This document shows, in pieces, positions 55,945 to 64,000 of a stretch of DNA of 64,000 nt; position 1 is the first letter of the stretch; every line of letters begins with the position of its first letter. A model generated the notes under the pieces. That model did not search any database. It saw only the letters and a program-made list of their open reading frames with translations, and was not told where the DNA came from. The stretch is taken from the NCBI GenBank assembly GCA_022457155.1, contig JAJGOT010000197.1, forward strand, positions 512,001 to 576,000, read 5' to 3'. This stretch comes from Cladopsammia gracilis. Taxonomy: Eukaryota; Cnidaria; Anthozoa; Scleractinia; Dendrophylliidae. A program made the position numbers and the translations under genes.

Positions 55945-58900
55945 GTAAGACCCAAGAGTTATCTTTTAACACGGTGGCCTGCAAATATAAGCTAAAACAG
56001 ATCGCCTCCCATCGCTTCCAGCCATGAGAAAGGAGATAAAATCTAGTAGAAAAAAGAAGAGAAACTTGGAACGCAGTAGCCCGCAGTACAGGCGCCGCTG
56101 AATTTAAAACTTTGTTAATGTTGCACCGCCATTTTGGGTTCGCAAAACGTCGGGGTCCGCGCCGCGTGGGTCCATCCTCGATTTAACTCGACTACGATCA
56201 GTCCGCATGCTCATTCGCCCCCAAAATACGCCTGGAATATAACTGTTTCTTCCCTTGAATTGACAAACTCAAACTGAAAAATGATGCTAAATCTGTCAGA
56301 CAAAGCAAACTTTTAAATTTACCATTATAATGGGTGTGCAATTTAACACAGGATGAAGTCTTTTTTTTATCGGTAGTTTCAATATTAACTGTATCCTTAA
56401 GAGTCACTAGGTCCAGGTTTCTTTTCTTTATAATTATGATAATTATGCAGTTTTTAATTTTAGGAGATTTAAAATAATTTAGCTTAATTTGTGGTATTGT
56501 AAATATTTTTCACTTAGGAGTCAGGGCTCCTATTGATAACAGTAGCGTTTGCCACTAAAGGGAACACACTGCGTTTTAAAGCAAAGGCGTCCGTCTTAGA
56601 GAGGCGTTTGTCATTAAAAGAAGTGATGGTGAGAAGTGATGGTGGGAAGTAATGGTGAGACGTGATGGTGAGAAGTGATGGTGAGAAGTGATGGTGAGAA
56701 GTGATGGTGGGAAGTGATGGTGGGAAGTGATGGTGAGAAGTGATAGTGAGAAGTGATGGTGGGAAGTGATGGTGAGAAATGAAGGTGAGAAGTGATGGTT
56801 AGAAGTGATGGAGAGATGTGATGGTAAGAAGTGATGGTGAGAAGTGATGGTGAGAAGTGATGGTGAGAAGTGATGGTGAGAAGTGATGGTGAGAAGTGAT
56901 GGTTAGAAGTGATGGTGAGAAGTGATGGTGGGAAGTAATGGTGAGAAGTGGGGAAGGGGTGATATAATGGTGTAGCAGTAAGAGTGCTCGTTTTCCACCA
57001 ATGTGGCCCAGGTCATCCGGCGTCATATTTGGGTTGAATTGATAGTTTTCCTTTGCACTCTAAGAGAGACTGGGACCCAATGGCCCCGTTGTGAAGCGCA
57101 GAGGGCTACGTAAACGACAGGCGAATTCCGGTGGCGTAGCGCATAGAATTTGATAGAGGCGCTACGTACCATCTCTGATTAATGTTCTTCATTTGCAGGG
57201 CACTTTATAAAACCGGCGATTCTTCGGGTGAAGAGCAAGTCCAAATAGAGTTCAACAAAGGCCAAAAGTTGTAAGTACTCTCCATAACAATGTCAAATGC
57301 ATATCATTCGATCATTTTATGAGATAACATGTGTCGATATTAATCATTACTTTCAGAAGGCGAAATATTTGTATTCACTGAAGTTTAAAGGGATAGTATT
57401 ACGGGGATTTGGTGTCATTTTAAAAAGCAAAAAATGTTATTGTATGATCTGAAACCGAAAAATAAAGCTCCAGTGGTGTGATAAATTATCACAAAATATA
57501 TCAAAACTGTCGATTAGTGTCTCTGGTCATTGACGGACTGGTTCTCAATGAAATTCAACTTGAAAAAGATTAGCCTAATCTCTTTCAAGTTACCACAATT
57601 TCGTCTCCAAATGGGCCAGAACAGACCATAATCCGTCTCTCTTTCAAGAATTGGTTTATTTCACTCTTGGTGTTTTAGTATTATTTTGTAAATAAGTAAA
57701 GGTAATGTAAAATGGCTTTGACCAAAAAACATCAAAATTCCCGTGATACTTCTCCTTTAAATAATAAAGTATTCTACGTAATGCCAAGTTCACGTTGCTT
57801 TAGTTGGTAAATGGCGGCAAAACAGGTGGACGTGCGCGGGGTGTAATGGGAAGGAAACAAAATGGAGATGTAGGTTTTCACTTCAAGTTAGGGTTAATGA
57901 GATGACAAATTTTCTCTATTTTATTGCAGTTCCAAAAAGTATAAAATAATTACCGCGGCCGTGGTATGCGTTGTACTTTTGATCATTCTGTGTGCGGTTC
58001 TCATAGTGGTGTTACAAAAGAAAAAAGAATCTGAACACACCAGTTTAACTGGAACCACTACTGCAACTGCCACCACCACTGTAACAGCTGTGACCACTGA
58101 AACTCCTGTCACCACTAAAACTCCTGCCACCACTAAAACTCCTGCCACCGCTATTACTCCTACGACGAAGGGTATTCCACCACTTCCTTCAGGAGGTTAG
58201 AAAAAAGTCAAGTCAAGTCATCTTTATTTAAGCAGGGCGGCTCTTTCAGCACTAGGCTGCACTGTGGCATGCCCGTTTAAACGATGCTTGCTGTGATAAA
58301 CATTGCGATAAATCTTAGCCCATGCTTTTTTTCTGCTTTGGAGGCCACCGGCGACGACAAGGCCCAGAGCCATGCAGATAGATCGTTTACTGGTCATTTT
58401 TAATCTGAAATTTAAACTGTAGTTACGTACAGGAAGCTCACTGGCCAGCTCTTGAGGCCGGTCCCGCTCAGCTCCTGTTTCCGGCGAAATATAAGGTGAC
58501 TTTGTTAAGGTGTACATTGACCATGCCGTAAACGGCGTGTTTCTTGGTGTTGCGGAAGCCATTGTTGATTAGCTTTTGTGTTGTGGTGTGGGTATTGTTC
58601 AGTGTCTTTTGAATCTTTTGTTTTACGTCATTTGGTGATCACACCATCCGCAACACCAAGAAACTAACCGTAAACGCAATGCTGAATCTCTCTATTGCCT
58701 ACTTTGGTATGGGTGCGCGTACAAGGGCTGCTTTGGACTAGCTTTTTGGCAACTGGCGAACAATTTGCTTCTACGTGCGAGTCCGTTTGACCACACAAAG
58801 CAAGTTTGTCGTTTAGTTTACATTTCTAAAACTTGGGAGAGTTTTGATTGCTTGATGGCTGTTGATTATTTTTTAAAACACCCAGATGCCTTCATAAACT

Positions 58901-61900
58901 GACGAAGTGAGACCTAACTCACTGTTGAAATTAATCATTCGTGGGTTTGTGATGCAAACAACCTTGTCTGGTTCCAATTTAATACTAGCAAACAAACCTC
59001 GCGTCCGAGACTCAAATAATGTTTATTACGTCACACGTTTCCACCAATCACTATTTTTCGAATTTTGTCACATCACAGTGTTAATAATCAATATTTCAAA
59101 TTATTTTGTGATTTGGTGTCCTTTATTTTCTCTTAGCTCCTGCAGGAGCAGATGGCCCTTATGATAACGGGGTTGTTGCAGCCGACGCTAGTTTGTGTTC
59201 AGAGGTGGGCCGAGACATCCTCAAGAAAAAGGGGTCAGCGGTTGACTCTGCCATTGCTACCTCACTTTGTATAGGCGTCATCAATATGCACTCGTCTGGT
59301 ATCGGCGGCGGCGGGTTCATGACGATTTACAATAAAAGTAGTAACACGGTAGAAGTGTTTGATTATAGAGAAGAAGCTCCTGGAAGGGCAAACTCCACAA
59401 TGTATGTCAACAGCAGCCTCAGTTCCAAATATGGTAAGGTGCCTGGATGATGTTGCATCCAATCGAATGTAGTACATTAGTGTGACACTTTTGTTTCTGC
59501 TGGAGTTGTGTGTGTTTGGGGGGGGGGGGGGGGAATGTTCCACCAGTTCAAATACAAAAACAGTGACAGTTTTCTAGTTGTCAGAGTTGGGTAAAAACCA
59601 ATACCGACATAACCAACATCCGCCCAAAACAATTTCCGTTAATTGTCGCATCATTTTCGTAGAACTGTCACACCTTTTTCGCATCATGACATGATTGTCG
59701 CATCATTGTGGCATAACTGTCATAGCATTTTTGCATCATGACATGATTGTCGCATCATACATGATTGTCTCATCATTGTCGCATAACTGTCATACCATTT
59801 TCATATTATGACATGATTGTCGCATCATACAGATGTGTCATCATTGTCGCATAACTGTCATACCATTTTCGCATCATGACAAGATTGTCGCATCATGACA
59901 TGATTGTCTCATAACTGTCATACCATTTTCGCATGATGACATGATTGTCGCATCATCACATGATTGTCTCATAACTTTCATACCATTTTCGCATCATGAC
60001 ATGATTGTCGCATCATGACATGATTGTCTCATAACTGTCATACCATTTTCGCATCATGACATGATTGTCGCATCATGACATGATTGTCTCATAACTGTCA
60101 TACCATTTTCGCATCATGACATGATTGTTGCATCATGACATGATTGTCTCATAACTGTCATACCATTTTCGCATCATGACATGATTGTCGCATCATCACA
60201 TGATTGTCTCATAACTGTCATACCATTTTCGCATGATGACATGATTGTCGCATCATCACATGATTGTCTCATAACTTTCATACCATTTTCGCATCATGAC
60301 ATGATTGTCGCATCATGACATGATTGTCTCATAACTGCCATACCATTTTCGCATCATGACATGATTGTCGCATCATCACATGATTGTCTCATAACTGTCA
60401 TACCATTTTCGCATCATGACATGATTGTTGCATCATGACATGATTGTCTCATAACTGTCATACCATTTTCGCATCATGACATGATTGTCGCATCATCACA
60501 TGATTGTCTCATAACTGTCATATCATTTTCGCATCATCGCATGATTGTCTTATCATTGTCTCATAACTGTTATATCATTTTCGCATCATGACATGATCGT
60601 CGCATCATTGTCGCATAACTGTCATACCATTTTCGCATCATAACATGATTGTCCCATCATTGTCGCATAACTGTTATACCATTTTCGCATCATGACATGA
60701 TTGTCCCATCATTGTCGCATAACTATTATACCATTTTCGCATCATGACATGATCGTCGCATCATTGTCGCATAACTGTCATACCATTTTCGCATCATAAC
60801 ATGATTGTCGCATCATTGTCGCATAACTGTTATACCATTTTCGCATCATGACATGATTGTCGCATCATTGTCGCATAACTGTTATACCATTTTCGCATCA
60901 TGACATGATTGTCCCACGCTCGTGACATGATGAACATCAAATCTTTACCGAGCTTAACAATTAACATCCTTCTTTATTTACCACCTCACATGACACTTTA
61001 GACATTGCTTATCCTAGCTGTACGCAGGGCGCATGTCATACATGAACCTAGAATATGGCCTAGCTTGCCACGAGTCTCTCGTAGCTCAGTGGTTGGAGCA
61101 TCCGACCGGTGTGCGGAAGATTAGCCTGTTCCAGGCGTTCAGATAGTGGGTAAAGCGCGAATAGTTGGGGAAGGCACGAAGAAAAGCGAGCGAAAAAACT
61201 CCCCGCTTTTTTTTTCGCTCGCTTTTCTTCGCGCCTTCCCCAACTATTCGCGCTTTCCCCACTATATGAACGCCTGGAACAGGCAAGCGGAAGATCATAC
61301 GTTCGATTCCTGTCGGGGACTCAGATTTGTTACACGATGAACATTACATCTTTTTCATCTTTCTCGCATTATTGTCCCAACATTGTCACATCATTGTAAC
61401 ATCACTGTTCCATCATTGGTATAGGTGCATCCGCTGCAGGCGTCCCTGGTGAAGTGAGAGGATTTCAAGCAGCTTGGAAAAAATACGGTAGATTGCCATG
61501 GGAGGATCTTGTTCAACCTGCTATTGACCTGGCAAAAAACGGGTTTCGTTTTGGGTACTCGGCTTATGCTGCTGCTAGTCGGAGTTCTTCGTTATCCAGA
61601 ATTAAGAAAGATCCTGGATTAAGGTAAACAGATACAATTGTTGCTATAGTCTATTGTCTTTTCGAGGAGACCTCCCAGTTATGGACGGTCAGCTCACTTG
61701 GTCCCAGAAAAACCGTTCGCGGAACGGAGCTTCAGACTATGACTATTCTTGGCACTTCAACATCCAGGTCAGGGAAACCCGCAGTCAAACTCGAGGTACA
61801 CAAACAACCTAAGTTCGCGATTCGAGTGTCCTTACGGAAATTTAAGTCGATCTGTAATAATTACGAATGTCCTACGCCCCCCTCCCCTCTCAACAATCGA

Positions 61901-63160
61901 AAAGGAGATGCCAAACCCGTGAAATCCCGAATATAAGTAACATCCTTTCTTGCAACCAAAATAACATAAATATCCAAAAATGCACAACATGGTTTCTTTC
62001 AACGGTACCTATTCTGCAGTCGTCCCTTTGAAAGCCCAAAGACAAAAACAAGTTCAATATACATAAAGCCATTTCTTTTCGTGAGGAAGATAAACTTGCG
62101 GTGGTGATGAACCTGCAAACATTGGCGTCATTCTGGAAGGGCTCCGGATCCATTACGACATGAAATTGAAAGAAAGTTTTGATTTATTTTTTCCAGAGAA
62201 CTTTTCATAGACGAAACAGGAAACTTAAAGAAGTTAGGAACTGTTCTAAAAATGCCCAAGTTTGCGAGAACTTTGGAGATAATTCGAGATAACCCAGATA
62301 GTTTCTACACTGGTGAGCTGGCCAAGGATATTGTAAAAGATATTCAAGATGGCGGTGGTATCATTACACTGGAGGACTTGAAAAATAAAAGGACCGCAAT
62401 TCGAACACCCCTTTCTGAAACGATGGGAAACTACACGTGGTATACGAACCCACCTCCGGGAAGTGGCGCTGTTCTTTCAATGATCCTCAACATAGTGAAA
62501 GGTAAAATCTCTTGTTTGTATTCTTGTTGCAAATGCAATTAATTTTCCCTTTTGGGTGTAATAAAACAAATTGATCGTTTTTCCTGTTATACAGGTTATA
62601 ATTTCACGGAGGCTAGCCGCAGAGATCTTAATAGCTCAGTCTTGACTTATCATCGAATAGTGGAGGCTTTCAAGTTTGCTTATGCGTACAGGGCTCTGCT
62701 TGGAGATGAAGACTTCTGGAACGTGACAGAGGCGAGCACTTGATTATATTATTTTCTTAAGGCAATCAGTGTACTTAACAATTGCCACGTGGTCATGGCC
62801 CTTGAGAGTTAAAATATAGTAATCTAGTACAGCAAACTAGTAGCGAAGTTTGCTGGACCAATGCAACCGATCAACGGATGAAGGTGAAACTAAAGGTGAA
62901 GTTAACACAAGATATTTTTGAAAGTCAAAGACAGCAAACATTCGACTCTTTTATTTCTTCTTTCACCAGGTTGTAAAAAATATGACTAGCGGCGCCTTTG
63001 GGAATTATCTTCGGCACAAGATCTACGATAACCGAACCTTTGACAACTACACTTACTACGGAGATTTTTACTCCAGTACTAATGTTGGAGGGACATCTCA
63101 TCTGTCAATCATTTCCCCGGATGGGGACGCGGTTGCCGCCAGCAATACGATAAACCTCTA
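55916..63160 (+). CDS. Gamma-glutamyltranspeptidase, copy B (first 8 coding exons; runs off window)
   Basis: Paralogue of GGT-A. Exons: 55916..55944, 57199..57270, 57930..58195, 59137..59433, 61425..61623, 62197..62501, 62595..62731, 62970..63160. Exons for the small-subunit active site and the C-terminus lie beyond the right edge. The reading frame is open in every exon and only a few residues differ (for example MELEQGGSQ at the start, six extra residues in exon 2, SSN for NN in exon 4, Arg for Lys in exons 6 and 7). The nucleophile Thr is kept in GGTSHLS. Two donors are altered: exon 3 ends at GTTAGA instead of GTAAGA, and exon 7 at GCGAGC instead of GTGAGC. It may be functional with reduced splicing, or at an early stage of decay. 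Confidence 0.9.
56615..56960. repeat. 13-bp minisatellite in GGT-B intron 1
   Basis: About 26 units of AGAAGTGATGGTG, less than half the GGT-A array. Confidence 0.95.
57199..57270 (+). CDS. GGT-B exon 2
   Basis: 72 bp, encodes [19 protein letters not shown] then KGQK; 18 bp longer than in GGT-A. Confidence 0.85.
57930..58195 (+). CDS. GGT-B exon 3 (anchor and stalk)
   Basis: Same length as GGT-A exon 3. The stalk has [19 protein letters not shown]. The donor is GTTAGA; reading on without splicing gives Gly then stop, a 3-codon-late truncation. Confidence 0.88.
58535..58667. mobile_element. MITE with 9-bp target duplication in GGT-B intron 3
   Basis: 133 bp, inverted GTTTCTTGGTGTTGCGGA ends, flanked by CCGTAAACG (58526..58534 and 58668..58676). 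GGT-A has one CCGTAAACG at about 21183. Confidence 0.9.
59137..59433 (+). CDS. GGT-B exon 4
   Basis: 297 bp, same borders as GGT-A exon 4, differing at a handful of bases. Confidence 0.95.
59640..60915. repeat. 60-bp minisatellite in GGT-B intron 4
   Basis: Very regular 60-bp units (for example CATGATTGTCTCATAACTGT then CATACCATTTTCGCATCATG), cleanest from 59880 to 60530. It looks more recently homogenised than the GGT-A array. Confidence 0.95.
61072..61325 (+). mobile_element. tRNA-like sequence interrupted by MITE (GGT-B copy)
   Basis: Same arrangement as 23288..23541: A box, MITE, then B box. Confidence 0.75.
61122..61286. mobile_element. 165-bp foldback MITE (GGT-B copy)
   Basis: Flanked by GCGGAAGAT (61113..61121 and 61287..61295). 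Identical length and site as in GGT-A. Confidence 0.9.
61425..61623 (+). CDS. GGT-B exon 5
   Basis: 199 bp. The acceptor is GGTATAG where GGT-A has GGTACAG; both are valid. Confidence 0.95.
62197..62501 (+). CDS. GGT-B exon 6
   Basis: 305 bp; [11 protein letters not shown] in place of [11 protein letters not shown]. Confidence 0.95.
62595..62731 (+). CDS. GGT-B exon 7
   Basis: 137 bp, followed by GCGAGC at 62732, a GC donor in place of GT. Read-through would stop within four codons (AST-stop). Confidence 0.93.
62970..63160 (+). CDS. GGT-B exon 8 (catalytic Thr)
   Basis: 191 bp with GGTSHLS intact and SNTINLY at its end. Confidence 0.94.
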
Positions 63161-63284
63161 GTACGTATGCTTTTGAATCGTTAGTACAGTATCAAAACTC
63201 AACCGGCACCACAGGATCGAAACTACTGCTTAATAAATTTCATTTGATTTGTTACACTCACTTAGAGTTCATCCAAAGGCTTGA

Positions 63285-64000
63285 AATACAGTGGAACCTC
63301 CATGTACGACCACCTCTCGTAAGCGACCACCTCTCGTAAGCGACCACCTCTCCTAAGCGACCACCTCTCCTAAGCGACCACCTCTCCTAAGCGACCACCT
63401 CTCCTAAGCGACCACCCCTCCTAAGCGACCACCTCTCCTAAGCGACCACCTCTCCTAAGCGACCACCCCTCCTAAGCGACCACCTCTCCTAAGCGACCAC
63501 CTCTCCTAAGCGACCACCTCTCCTAAGCGACCACCTCTCCTAAGCAACCACCTCTCCTAAGCGACCACCTCTCCTAAGCGACTACTTCTCCTAAGGTGAC
63601 CGCATCTCTTAAGCGACCACCTCTCTTAAGCGACCACCTCTCCTAAGCGACCACCTCTCCCAAGCGACCACCTCTCCTAAGCGACAACTTCTCCTAAGGT
63701 GACCGCATCTCCTAAGCGACCACCTCTCCTAAGCGACCACCTCTCCTAAGCGACCACCTCTCCTAAGCGACCACCTCTCCTAAGCGACTACTTCTCCTAA
63801 GGTGACCGCATTGCCTAAGCGACCACCTCTCTTAAGCGACCACCTCTCCTAAGCGACCACCTCTCCCAAGCGACTACCTCTCCTAAGCAACAACTTCTCC
63901 TAAGGTGATCGCATCTCTTAAGCGACCACCTCTCCTAAGCGACCACCTCTCCTAAGCGACCACCTCTCCTAAGCGACCACCCCTCCTAAGCGACCACCTC
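63285..64000. repeat. 17-bp minisatellite in GGT-B intron 8, running off window
   Basis: Same CTAAGCGACCACCTCTC units and the same pogo-like CAGTGGAACCTCCATGTACG start as in GGT-A. Confidence 0.93.

Overview
The window looks like nuclear DNA of an invertebrate animal, most likely an anthozoan cnidarian such as a stony coral. It is AT-rich, with genes split into short exons by canonical GT/AG introns. It is crowded with cnidarian-style mobile DNA: Kolobok, hAT, pogo/Tigger, Ngaro (DIRS-group), Ty3/gypsy, foldback MITEs and tRNA-derived SINEs. The phylum is inferred from protein flavour and repeat content, not proven.

Two tandem copies of one host gene anchor the window. GGT-A (coding exons 16289..28329, 10 exons, 661 aa, complete) and GGT-B (55916..63160, first 8 exons, the rest beyond the right edge) encode gamma-glutamyltranspeptidase, a type II membrane ectoenzyme of glutathione metabolism. 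Exon sequences are nearly identical. The introns differ by transposon insertions and by changes in minisatellite length, so each copy supplies the empty site for insertions in the other. GGT-B has two weakened splice donors (GT to GC after exon 7, GTAAG to GTTAG after exon 3). A second duplicated block lies upstream of each gene (about 5.8-11.5 kb and 31.2-40.8 kb), so the original duplication probably covered a unit of about 25 kb.

Region by region: 1-5 kb has no recognisable gene and a 60-bp minisatellite. 5.1-11.5 kb is a repeat block of nested elements. 11.5-15.3 kb holds microsatellites and a foldback element. 15.3-28.3 kb is GGT-A. 28.4-31.1 kb has an almost perfect inverted duplication of a small coding fragment. 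31.2-40.8 kb is the second repeat block, interrupted by a 4.3-kb Ngaro-type retrotransposon with complete A1-B1-A2-B2 split direct repeats. 40.8-51.0 kb is a nested series of DNA transposons. 51.4-53.5 kb is a decayed Ty3/gypsy pol on the minus strand. 54-64 kb is GGT-B and its upstream insertions.

The most notable system is a 7.7-kb Kolobok-type transposon (41105..48796, TTAA target duplication, matching termini). It carries two convergent intron-containing genes: a 725-aa THAP-domain transposase-like protein and a 226-aa protein made mostly of the P2X7-receptor cytoplasmic 'ballast' domain. A 29-bp near-identical inverted motif sits exactly 175 bp from each end, which ties both genes to one element.
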